From Paludibacteraceae bacterium (GTDB lineage: Bacteria > Bacteroidota > Bacteroidia > Bacteroidales > Paludibacteraceae): DNA of 63,530 bases. Below the pieces are notes generated by a model. That model ran no database searches and was not told where the DNA came from. It was given only the letters and a program-made list of their open reading frames with translations. The position numbers and the translations under genes are program-made. This document shows, piece after piece, positions 45,482-53,210 of the stretch (the first letter of the stretch is position 1; each line of letters begins with the position of its first letter). Location: the NCBI GenBank assembly GCA_029974315.1, contig JARKSE010000023.1, positions 1 to 63,530 of the forward strand. Reading direction: 5' to 3'.

Positions 45482-48109
45482 ATGAAAGCACGACACACCT
45501 TTTGGCGATTCATAATGATAGTGGTTGTTTGGTACACTACCTTACCAATACATGCAACATCATTTATTGGTGGACGTACAGATTTTCGTGACGAAACCAT
45601 TTATTTCCTCATGACCACACGTTTCTACGACGGCGACTTAACTAACAATGTACAATGCTGGGATGGCACGCAATACAACCAAGGCGATCCTGCATGGCGT
45701 GGCGATTTTAAAGGTTTAATAGAAAAACTGGACTACATCAAAGCATTAGGTTTTACTGCTATTTGGATTACGCCTGTAGTAGAAAACTGTTCAGGTTACG
45801 ACTATCACGGTTATCATGCTATCAACTTTAGTAAAGTTGATCCACGTTACGAATCGGAAGATTGCAACTTTCAAGATCTTATTGATGCCGTACATGCCAA
45901 AGGCATGAAAATTATTTTAGACGTTGTATTTAATCACACGGGAAATTTTGGCGAAGAATTTTTGTGTCCAATGTTTACTAAAACGGGCGACTTATCGTCC
46001 AGCGCCTGCCTAACACCTCATCAAAACACAAAATTACCTGCTAATTATGCTAGTTTGAGTTCAAGTGAACAATATCAAGCGCGTTTAGCTTTGATGAAAA
46101 ATACAGATGGAAAAAATCACGATGCAAAAAACTATTGGCACCACTATGGTAATTTTAATTGGGACGACATCACCAGTCAATGGGCACAAATCGCAGGCGA
46201 CTGTGTGGACTTGAATACAGAAAATCCAGCGGTATATAACTACATTGTCCGGGCTTACTCATCGTTCATCCGCATGGGCGTGGACGGTTTTCGTATCGAT
46301 ACAGGACGACATATTTCACGTTTGGTATTCAACAAAGTGTTTAATGACGCTTTTCATGCCGCAGCACAAGCCTCGGGTAAACCAAACTTCTTTATGTTTG
46401 CCGAAATTTGTACACGTGACCGCAACTATTGGTATCGCAATACACCTGCAATGTCAACACCATTCTACACATGGAAAGATTCAAAAAATTATGCTTGGTC
46501 TAACGACTCCACAGTTTGGGAAAACATTGTTATCATGAATGGCACTGAAGGATTTACAAATACAGTAAATCAAGCTTCGTGTATTGCAAACTACAACGAC
46601 AATAGCAGCGAAGGCGGACAACCATCGAGTAATAACGCTAAACTTATAGGTAACGATTATCACACACCCGATTGGTCGAAACATTCAGGATTAAATGTGA
46701 TTGACTTCCCCATGCACTGGAATTTTGAAAATGCTGGAAGCGCCTACAATGTTGCACTAAATGGCGACTGGAGTTACAACGATGCCACGTTCAATGTGAC
46801 TTATGTAGATTCGCACGACTACGCACCCGATGGCGCACCTGAAAGCCAGCGGTTTGCCAAAGATCAAGCTACGTGGGCTGAAAATTTATCACTAATTTAT
46901 ACGTTTAGAGGAATTCCTTGTGTCTATTATGGTTCAGAAATTGAATTCAAAAAAGGATACATCATCGATAAAGGTCCAAATATACCTCTGCGTGAAAGCG
47001 GTCGTGCCTATTTTGGCAATTACATTACAGGCTCGCTCAACGTCACTGAATTTGCTGAATACAACAGCGCTACAGGTAATGTAGCTGTAACACTCAAACA
47101 TCCATTGGCATTACACATTCAACGTTTGAGTAAAATTCGCATGGCAATACCAGCACTGCGCAAAGGACAATACTCCACCGACAATTGTTCTGGTTCATTC
47201 GCTTTTAAACGTCGCTACACCGATGCTACAACCGATAGCTATGTCTTAGTTTGTATCTCTGGAGGAGCAACATTTAGCAACATTCCTAACGGTACATACA
47301 CCGACGCTGTAACGGGCGACACAAAAACTGTAACAAACAACACTTTAACAGCTAACTGTAGTGGGAAGGGAAATTTGCGTGCATACGTACTGTCGACTGT
47401 AAAAACAGCTGCACCTGGTAAAATAGGTAATGATGGACAATACATTTACACAAATTCATCTGTAATAGTTCCACAAGGTACTTATCCCGATCCAACAGAA
47501 GTTTTGTTAGATGGCGAAAGCAGTGGTGATGGCAGTGGCACTGGTGAAATTATAACGCCTTGTATTAACACTGATGAACGTGCCGTATTCTTTACAAAAT
47601 CAAATGATTTTGGAAACAATATCTACACCTATATTTGGCATAAAACTACTGGTTCTGTGACGCAAGTATGTGGAGCATGGCCTGGTAAAAAGATGACTGC
47701 ATTGGGAAATAGCACTTATAAATTCACCATTCCTGTAGAAGCCGCAGCTATAGATGGAACTTGGCAAATTATTTTCAACGATGGTAGCGGTAATCAAACA
47801 GCAGATTTAGCCTTTACATTAAATGGTATGTATTCAGGAACAAACAAAGGCAATATCGCCTGTACAAGTACCGTAACAGAACACTGTGACATTCTCCAAA
47901 ATATTGACAACATAACAGCAAACAAGCTAGTAATTTATAGTCATAATGGTACGTTAATTATTAGTAGCCCTAAAGCTGCAACGCTACACATTCATAGTAT
48001 CGACGGACGCTTATTGCGTACTGCAAATATCGAATCTGGAATTACCACGCTCTACGGTTTCCAGCAAGGCGTATATCTCGTCAATGGCAAAAAAGCAATC
48101 GTATTATAA
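45482..48109 (+). CDS. Secreted alpha-amylase (GH13) with starch-binding and T9SS domains
   Basis: An 875-aa exported amylase. After the signal peptide (ending PIHA) comes a GH13 barrel, about residues 30-560, with region I DVVFNHTG, region II GVDGFRIDTGRH (nucleophile aspartate), region III FMFAEI (acid/base glutamate) and region IV YVDSHD. A C-terminal all-beta domain follows, then a CBM26-like starch-binding module (residues about 690-790, with YIWHKTTGSVTQVCGAWPG) and a sorting domain ending GVYLVNGKKAIVL. It probably cleaves starch or glycogen at the cell surface. Confidence 0.94.
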   Translation: MKARHTFWRFIMIVVVWYTTLPIHATSFIGGRTDFRDETIYFLMTTRFYDGDLTNNVQCWDGTQYNQGDPAWRGDFKGLIEKLDYIKALGFTAIWITPVVENCSGYDYHGYHAINFSKVDPRYESEDCNFQDLIDAVHAKGMKIILDVVFNHTGNFGEEFLCPMFTKTGDLSSSACLTPHQNTKLPANYASLSSSEQYQARLALMKNTDGKNHDAKNYWHHYGNFNWDDITSQWAQIAGDCVDLNTENPAVYNYIVRAYSSFIRMGVDGFRIDTGRHISRLVFNKVFNDAFHAAAQASGKPNFFMFAEICTRDRNYWYRNTPAMSTPFYTWKDSKNYAWSNDSTVWENIVIMNGTEGFTNTVNQASCIANYNDNSSEGGQPSSNNAKLIGNDYHTPDWSKHSGLNVIDFPMHWNFENAGSAYNVALNGDWSYNDATFNVTYVDSHDYAPDGAPESQRFAKDQATWAENLSLIYTFRGIPCVYYGSEIEFKKGYIIDKGPNIPLRESGRAYFGNYITGSLNVTEFAEYNSATGNVAVTLKHPLALHIQRLSKIRMAIPALRKGQYSTDNCSGSFAFKRRYTDATTDSYVLVCISGGATFSNIPNGTYTDAVTGDTKTVTNNTLTANCSGKGNLRAYVLSTVKTAAPGKIGNDGQYIYTNSSVIVPQGTYPDPTEVLLDGESSGDGSGTGEIITPCINTDERAVFFTKSNDFGNNIYTYIWHKTTGSVTQVCGAWPGKKMTALGNSTYKFTIPVEAAAIDGTWQIIFNDGSGNQTADLAFTLNGMYSGTNKGNIACTSTVTEHCDILQNIDNITANKLVIYSHNGTLIISSPKAATLHIHSIDGRLLRTANIESGITTLYGFQQGVYLVNGKKAIVL

Positions 48110-48122
48110 TACTACTTTAAAT

Positions 48123-48153
48123 AAAAAAGGAGAACTCGTGTTCTCCTTTTTTT
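48123..48153. terminator. Bidirectional terminator between the amylase gene and rimM
   Basis: GGAGAAC / GTTCTCC with a TCGT loop, A6 before and T7 after. The stem differs by one base pair from that at 23236-23253. Confidence 0.9.
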
Positions 48154-48154
48154 A

Positions 48155-48655
48155 TTATAAATCCAACAAACCTTCAGGTAAGCTCACATATAAAATACGC
48201 TTATCATGATCAATTTCCGTTATATAAGCATCGCTTGCAGGAATAAGTCGTTCGCCTACTACAAACAAGACATTTGCGGTAGATTCGTCCAGTTCATCTA
48301 TCACGCCAAGCACACCATGAGATTCCTCATGTACTCTAAATCCAAGGAAATATGACAATGTTAGGTTTTCAGCCGCTTGTACTAACATTTCACGTTTTAC
48401 ATACACCAATTTTCCACTTAACTCTCGTGCACGAGGCTCGTCAGTAATACCTTCGAGTAGAATAAGTGCCGTAGTGTCACTCTTAAAACGGTAGGAATAA
48501 ATAAAAAACGGTACAAAAATAGCCTCTATTTCCAAAACAAAGTACTCACACACTTCAATATTAAAATCCTCACTAAACTCAAAAATGAGTTCACCTTTAA
48601 TACCATGAGTTTTACCTGTTTTGCCTACTAAAACTAATTCTGAACGTTGTATCAC
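48155..48655 (-). CDS. rimM: 16S rRNA processing protein RimM
   Basis: RimM, 166 aa, helps mature the 30S head and binds S19. The N-terminal domain begins IQRSELVLVGKTGKTHGIKGEL and the C-terminal PRC-barrel domain contains YFLGFRVHEE and GVIDELDESTANVLFV. The track start is a TTG at 48667; I prefer the GTG at 48655 because it gives the usual N-terminus. It lies 21 bases after lgt and probably shares its transcript. Confidence 0.93.
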   Translation of the reverse strand: MIQRSELVLVGKTGKTHGIKGELIFEFSEDFNIEVCEYFVLEIEAIFVPFFIYSYRFKSDTTALILLEGITDEPRARELSGKLVYVKREMLVQAAENLTLSYFLGFRVHEESHGVLGVIDELDESTANVLFVVGERLIPASDAYITEIDHDKRILYVSLPEGLLDL

Positions 48656-48676
48656 GGAAAAATTCAATTATATTGA

Positions 48677-49573
48677 TTATTTTCTCTTCGGTTCTTCCTG
48701 TGGCATCACATATTCCACTTTGCCTTTTCGCAAAGCACGTATAATGACATATATACCAAAAATTACAAATGGCACACTCAACCATTGTCCCATGTTGAAC
48801 GTCATATTTGTCTCAAAAGCTGATTGATCATTTTTTAAGAATTCAATCAGCTGACGAGCTACAAATACACCTGTAAAACCAATACCGGTCAGCAAACCAT
48901 TATATTTTCCTGCGTCCTTTTTCCAATAGAGCCACATTAACAGAATAAACAACAGAAAATAAGCACCTGCCTCATAAAGTTGAGTTGGATGACATGGCAA
49001 CCACTCTGTTGGCGGGCAGCACAAGTGAGGTGTTGGACAAGCTACATAATCGTCAACAGAACCACAAAACTGTTCACGTCCACGTAGAAAGACAAAACCC
49101 CAAGGCAAATCAGTTGGTGTTCCATAAATTTCAGAATTCATCAGATTACCAATACGAATCATACCTGCTACCAACGATGAACCTATAAACATACGGTCAC
49201 CCAACCACCACATACTTAATTTTGTCATATATTTTGACAACAACCAAGCTGTTAAAACCATAGCAAAAGCTCCACCGTGACTTGCTAAGCCACCATGCCA
49301 AACCATTGGTATTTCCCACAAATTATCTTTGTAATATTCCCAATCGTAAAAAAACACATGTCCCAAACGCGCACCAATAATAACAGCTAACACAAAGTAA
49401 ATAAACACTTTATCAATCCAGCTTTCTGGTGCACCATCATGTTTAAACGTTTTACCAATAATAGAAATACCGATAAAAAAGCCAAGTGCATACAACAAAC
49501 CGTACCAACGTACAGATAAGGAGCCTATGGAAAATAAAATGGGATCTGCATCCCAAATAATGGAGAGTAACAT
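48677..49573 (-). CDS. lgt: Prolipoprotein diacylglyceryl transferase
   Basis: Lgt, 298 aa, adds diacylglycerol to lipobox cysteines in the inner membrane. Seven hydrophobic segments are seen. The signature is GDRMFIGSSLVAGMIRIGNLMNSEIYG near residue 135 with the essential arginine and asparagine, then HPTQLYEAGAYFLLF. A stretch with four cysteines (CGSVDDYVACPTPHLCCP) sits in a periplasmic loop. It is downstream of the CofE-like gene by 102 bases. GldH, the DUF3298 protein and the 57-aa protein in this window are likely substrates. Confidence 0.95.
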   Translation of the reverse strand: MLLSIIWDADPILFSIGSLSVRWYGLLYALGFFIGISIIGKTFKHDGAPESWIDKVFIYFVLAVIIGARLGHVFFYDWEYYKDNLWEIPMVWHGGLASHGGAFAMVLTAWLLSKYMTKLSMWWLGDRMFIGSSLVAGMIRIGNLMNSEIYGTPTDLPWGFVFLRGREQFCGSVDDYVACPTPHLCCPPTEWLPCHPTQLYEAGAYFLLFILLMWLYWKKDAGKYNGLLTGIGFTGVFVARQLIEFLKNDQSAFETNMTFNMGQWLSVPFVIFGIYVIIRALRKGKVEYVMPQEEPKRK

Positions 49574-49675
49574 AAACGAATAAAAATTAAGTAATTGAAA
49601 ATAAATAAGGAAGGAAGCAAAAACCGTGCTTTCATCATCTTAAGCTTATAAAATCGAACAAGTAATCACTTTATT

Positions 49676-50368
49676 TTATGCTTTACGAACGATGGCGATT
49701 GGCGTCTGTTGGGAGCTTTGTCCTAATGGATTGTCTTTGAACAATGCTTTTAGAAATTTCACGTCTAAATCCTTACTTGATTTCCCCAAAATATCTACAT
49801 TCAAATCATTAGCATCAAGAACAAAAGCCTCATTGCCAAGTCTTTCCTTTAATTTTCGTGCTACTTTATCAGGGTTTTTAGGAGCCATTTTAGCGTAGCG
49901 ATTATAAGGTGGTATAGTACAATCGCATGGCCCATCGATAGCATAAGCACGAGGTCCACAAACTTTATAAAATGCGCCGCGAATACCAAATGGCTTAGTA
50001 ACCAATGCTGCTGCACAACCTAATAACAAACGAGGAATACCAACATCTTCTATGGCTAATTGCATAGTATAAGGGCTTCCTAAACCAATGCCATAAGGCG
50101 ATTTATAAACAAATTTTACTAAAAATCGAGCGAAGCAGCTTGGTTTAATTTCCGAAATAGGAAATGCACGACCTTGTGTAATAGCTACAATTTTTTCACT
50201 CACAAAAATAATATCACCAGGTTGACGTAGCTCTTTAGTATATTTATCAACTACATCGAACAAATTATCTTCACGCATCACCACATGGGTTTTCACAGGA
50301 ATACGTAAATAATTAACGCCATCTATTTCAATAGCCAACTTTTTTCCTTCGTTTGCTTGAACTTCCAT
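49676..50368 (-). CDS. CofE-like F420-0:gamma-glutamyl ligase family protein
   Basis: A 230-aa protein of the F420 gamma-glutamyl ligase fold, with RIPVKTHVV, GDIIFVSEKIVAITQGR and GIRGAFYKVCGPRAYAIDGPCDCTIPPYN. True CofE is absent of need in Bacteroidota, which lack F420, so the substrate here is likely different. The ORF track starts 13 codons upstream inside the -7 box; ATG at 50368, after that promoter, is used. Function unknown. Confidence 0.8.
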   Translation of the reverse strand: MEVQANEGKKLAIEIDGVNYLRIPVKTHVVMREDNLFDVVDKYTKELRQPGDIIFVSEKIVAITQGRAFPISEIKPSCFARFLVKFVYKSPYGIGLGSPYTMQLAIEDVGIPRLLLGCAAALVTKPFGIRGAFYKVCGPRAYAIDGPCDCTIPPYNRYAKMAPKNPDKVARKLKERLGNEAFVLDANDLNVDILGKSSKDLDVKFLKALFKDNPLGQSSQQTPIAIVRKA

Positions 50369-50404
50369 TTTTAATATAATTTGATTATCTATAAAAATAT
50401 GCGA

Positions 50405-50412
50405 CAAAGATA
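50405..50412 (-). promoter_or_regulatory. -7 box TATCTTTG of the CofE-like gene
   Basis: TATCTTTG on the minus strand, 36 bases before the ATG at 50368. It overlaps the first codon of the longer track ORF and so rules out that start. Confidence 0.7.
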
Positions 50413-50460
50413 ACGATTAGTTATGAGTTACACGCAAAACAATTTTCTTTTTTTCTGAAA

Positions 50461-51096
50461 CTAAAAAAATGGATTGTATTGGCGTTCATTGCCAATAGTA
50501 GTCGCTGGCCCATGCCCAGGATGAACAACAGTTTCGTCAGATAAGGTCAATAGTTTACGCCGTATTCCTGATATTAGCTCGGCATAATTACCTTTGGGTA
50601 AATCTGTTCGCCCAATGCTACCAGCGAACAAAACATCACCGACAAAAACAACTTTTTTAGCACGACAGTGGAAACAAATCCCACCGGGCGAATGACCAGG
50701 CACGTGTAAAACTTCCAACTTAGTGCGTCCAAAAGAGACCACATCTCCATCACTTAAATAACCGCCTAGAGGTTGTTCCTGAACAACTCCAGGAAAGCCA
50801 AACAGCTGAGCTTGTGACATCATTTGTTCAATCAAAAACTCGTCAGCTTGATGAGCTTCAGGTAAAACACCAAACGTCTGAGCAAGCATATAATTTCCAA
50901 ATGCGTGATCAAGGTGAAGATGTGTATTTAAGACACGTTGTACTTGCAACTTTTCTGATTTTAGATAAGAGAGTAAGCGTTCATTTTCGTCAGGTAACAA
51001 ACAACCACAATCAATAATTACAGCCTCACCCGTATCGTCCGACAACACGTAAGTATTTTCTTGAAATGGATTAAATTGAAATATTTTTATCGTCAT
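50461..51096 (-). CDS. MBL-fold hydrolase (glyoxalase II-like)
   Basis: A 211-aa metallo-beta-lactamase-fold enzyme. The metal motif THLHLDHAFG (HxHxDH) lies near residue 58, followed by VPGHSPGG, FVGDVLFAGSIGRTDLP and the C-terminal HPGHGPATTIGNE. This matches YcbL/GloB-like hydrolases, probably acting on a thioester such as a glutathione- or other thiol-conjugate; the substrate is not known. It is the third gene of an operon after DUF3298 and rsmG. Confidence 0.9.
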   Translation of the reverse strand: MTIKIFQFNPFQENTYVLSDDTGEAVIIDCGCLLPDENERLLSYLKSEKLQVQRVLNTHLHLDHAFGNYMLAQTFGVLPEAHQADEFLIEQMMSQAQLFGFPGVVQEQPLGGYLSDGDVVSFGRTKLEVLHVPGHSPGGICFHCRAKKVVFVGDVLFAGSIGRTDLPKGNYAELISGIRRKLLTLSDETVVHPGHGPATTIGNERQYNPFF

Positions 51097-51119
51097 AAAG
51101 CGTATTCTAAATTAAATCA

Positions 51120-51740
51120 TTACAGAGGAAGGTAAACTGCTTTTTTGGTTGTAAAATACTCTTCGGTAAAAAAGTCACTGACAGCATAAAGTGTAGCCAC
51201 CTTTCTGTAAGGAAATACTTCCGCTTCCAACTCGCCTCCCTTTAAACATATAAGCCCATTAGGTAATGCGTTTTTCTGTTCCTTTGCAATATTTTTCTTG
51301 ACCAATTTTACTAAATCGCTCAAAGGCATTACAGCACGACTCACTACAAAATCATATTTACCTTTTACATCTTCCATACGTGCATGTTGAAAGGAACAAT
51401 TTTTCAAGCCAATTGCATCAGCGATTTCGTGTGCTACACGTACTTTTTTACCGATAGAATCAACTAAATGAAAATATGTTTCTGGAAATAATATCGCCAA
51501 AGGAATACCGGGGAAACCACCGCCAGTACCAACATCAACCACTTTTGTTCCGGGTTGAAACGACAACACTTTAGCTATAGCCAAAGAGTGTAACACGTGG
51601 TGTTGATACAAATTATCTATATCTTTACGAGAAATAACATTAATTTTTGCATTCCAATCGCGATACAGAGCATCTAAAGCAGTAAACTGATCTATTTGTG
51701 TTTGATTAAGTTCAGGAAAATAACGTTTTAATGATTCCAT
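51120..51740 (-). CDS. rsmG: 16S rRNA (guanine(527)-N(7))-methyltransferase
   Basis: RsmG (GidB), 206 aa, methylates G527 of 16S rRNA using SAM. The N-terminal helix region shows NAKINVISRKDIDNLYQHHVLHSL, and the SAM-binding motif is VVDVGTGGGFPGIPLAI near residue 68. The VVSRAVMPLSDLV stretch is conserved. It lies 15 bases after the DUF3298 gene and 23 before the MBL gene. Confidence 0.96.
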   Translation of the reverse strand: MESLKRYFPELNQTQIDQFTALDALYRDWNAKINVISRKDIDNLYQHHVLHSLAIAKVLSFQPGTKVVDVGTGGGFPGIPLAILFPETYFHLVDSIGKKVRVAHEIADAIGLKNCSFQHARMEDVKGKYDFVVSRAVMPLSDLVKLVKKNIAKEQKNALPNGLICLKGGELEAEVFPYRKVATLYAVSDFFTEEYFTTKKAVYLPL

Positions 51741-51755
51741 TGCACAGTATGACTA

Positions 51756-52544
51756 CTATTTTAAAAGTTCATAAACAGGGGTCTCTTTCTTAAGCAATGG
51801 TAAAAGTTCATTTTTAGCTATAAACAACCGTGTGCTTCCAACAGAATACGGTGCTATATCATAAGGATTAAAGTGATAGAATATGCCATCTTCCGTAACA
51901 GAAAAGTTTCCATTAGGGGTAAGTTGTTGTAACCAAAAATCTTTCAATGTCAAATTACGTTTTGCGGCATCTGCTTCCAATAAACGAGTTAAAAGAGCAA
52001 TCAACTCATCACTATAGTTGTCAATAAAAATATCATCTTCAGTCAACTGATGTCCCGTAGTAACATCAAAAACCCAGCACATAGTTGTTTCCAATCCATG
52101 TGAACCACCAGTAAACACATAACGAGTGGCTTCGTAACTCAACAAATCATCAGACTCATACAAAGGTACAGCTGTTAAAAATTCTTGATATTGATATAAA
52201 ACAGGACTACCTTTAATGTCTGTTTCCACTAAATTGTAATCTTCATAACAAGATGCAATATAAGTTGGCAATAGACTTTCTGAAGAAACATCAATATACT
52301 TTTCAGTAAATAAATCTGTTGTTAATGTACGTTGTACATTCTTCAATGCTGTTGCATCAGAACCTTTTGTTGGAAACTCCACCTTAAGTTTCATTTCAAA
52401 ACAAAGAGCATCGCCTTGGGGGCAAGCAACCATTAAACTATCTTCCAAAGAAGTAAATGTAAAAGCTGTTCTTTCAATAAAATCACAAGATGTCAGCATG
52501 TAAATAGTCGCCAACAGGACCAATGAAATTTTAAATGTTTTCAT
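51756..52544 (-). CDS. DUF3298/RsiV-like lipoprotein
   Basis: A 262-aa lipoprotein. The signal ends in the lipobox LTSC near residue 20. The body contains TGGSHGLETTMCWVFD and IFYHFNPYDIAPYSVGSTR, the hallmarks of the DUF3298 (RsiV C-terminal) domain, which binds lysozyme in Bacillus RsiV. Here there is no sigma-factor gene, so an envelope-sensing or lysozyme-related role is only a possibility. It starts the operon to rsmG and the MBL gene. Confidence 0.85.
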   Translation of the reverse strand: MKTFKISLVLLATIYMLTSCDFIERTAFTFTSLEDSLMVACPQGDALCFEMKLKVEFPTKGSDATALKNVQRTLTTDLFTEKYIDVSSESLLPTYIASCYEDYNLVETDIKGSPVLYQYQEFLTAVPLYESDDLLSYEATRYVFTGGSHGLETTMCWVFDVTTGHQLTEDDIFIDNYSDELIALLTRLLEADAAKRNLTLKDFWLQQLTPNGNFSVTEDGIFYHFNPYDIAPYSVGSTRLFIAKNELLPLLKKETPVYELLK

Positions 52545-52577
52545 AACAGGGGTATTGAATGTGGATAATTGAGACTA

Positions 52578-52585
52578 CAAATATA
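52578..52585 (-). promoter_or_regulatory. -7 box TATATTTG of the DUF3298-rsmG-MBL operon
   Basis: TATATTTG on the minus strand, 33 bases before the ATG at 52544. The -33 box is not clear. Confidence 0.55.
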
Positions 52586-52639
52586 CATTATATTTGCTAA
52601 AAATGATTAATAAATCATTTTAATTTGAATTGTTTCTAC

Positions 52640-52647
52640 TACTTTTG
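52640..52647 (+). promoter_or_regulatory. -7 box TACTTTTG of the metal locus
   Basis: TACTTTTG lies 13 bases before the ATG at 52661, so the leader is very short. A TTTA/TTTG-rich stretch lies upstream but spacing is not ideal. Confidence 0.6.
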
Positions 52648-52660
52648 TGTCCTATTAATA

Positions 52661-53128
52661 ATGAAACGCCTCACATCACATATTATTAGTTTGGGATTAG
52701 CCTACCTTTTTTTAACAGTTGGCTGCGGAACTAACGTTACCGAATACTGTTGTAATTTGTGTGCAGAACATGGTTCACGAATATTCACAACCAGTAGTTG
52801 CGAAGACGTTCACGCATCACATCACAAACACGAGCACGTGAGTAATCGCTGTTGCGAAACTTCTCACCGCGATAATCACACACAGGAAAATGGTTTCAAC
52901 AACGCAGAACAAGATAGAAAGTGTGAACTTCATCGTCTTAATGTTGAAGAGCCAACACTTTCAGAGCATGTAGAGTTATTGCCTATCTCTTTTGTGGTAA
53001 TCGTATTCGTTCAGGAGCAACTTGATTTATCAATAGAGACCTCTACACCTATCGATTTTGCGTCGCTCAAAGCTCCACCAAATAGTGGACGTGATATTCT
53101 CACCCAATTTTCAGTTCTTACTATTTAG
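52661..53128 (+). CDS. HYC_CC_PP-like secreted protein (Cys/His-rich)
   Basis: A 155-aa exported protein with signal peptide MKRLTSHIISLGLAYLFLTV and then GCG, possibly a lipobox. It carries paired cysteines and histidines: EYCCNLCAEHG, a HASHHKHEH run and RCCETSH, then a hydrophobic segment and KAPP near the end. The order YC, CC and PP resembles the HYC_CC_PP family found beside TonB receptors. The cysteines and histidines suggest metal binding. The track start at 52625 lies before the -7 box and is rejected. Confidence 0.72.
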   Translation: MKRLTSHIISLGLAYLFLTVGCGTNVTEYCCNLCAEHGSRIFTTSSCEDVHASHHKHEHVSNRCCETSHRDNHTQENGFNNAEQDRKCELHRLNVEEPTLSEHVELLPISFVVIVFVQEQLDLSIETSTPIDFASLKAPPNSGRDILTQFSVLTI

Positions 53129-53142
53129 TTTGATTGCTAACA

Positions 53143-53175
53143 TTAAAGTCAAAACTTGCAAGTTCTTGACTTTAA
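53143..53175. promoter_or_regulatory. 33-base near-perfect inverted repeat upstream of the TonB receptor
   Basis: TTAAAGTCAA and TTGACTTTAA are perfect 10-bp inverted arms around AACTTGCAAGTT, itself a palindrome, plus one bulged C. The whole could fold as a 14-bp hairpin in RNA or serve as a dimeric operator in DNA. It lies 15 bases after the stop of the Cys/His-rich gene and 36 before the receptor ATG. No T-tract follows, so a terminator is unlikely. Confidence 0.7.
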
Positions 53176-53210
53176 CTCGTTGTGTCTAAAATCAAACAAA
53201 CAGATAGAAA

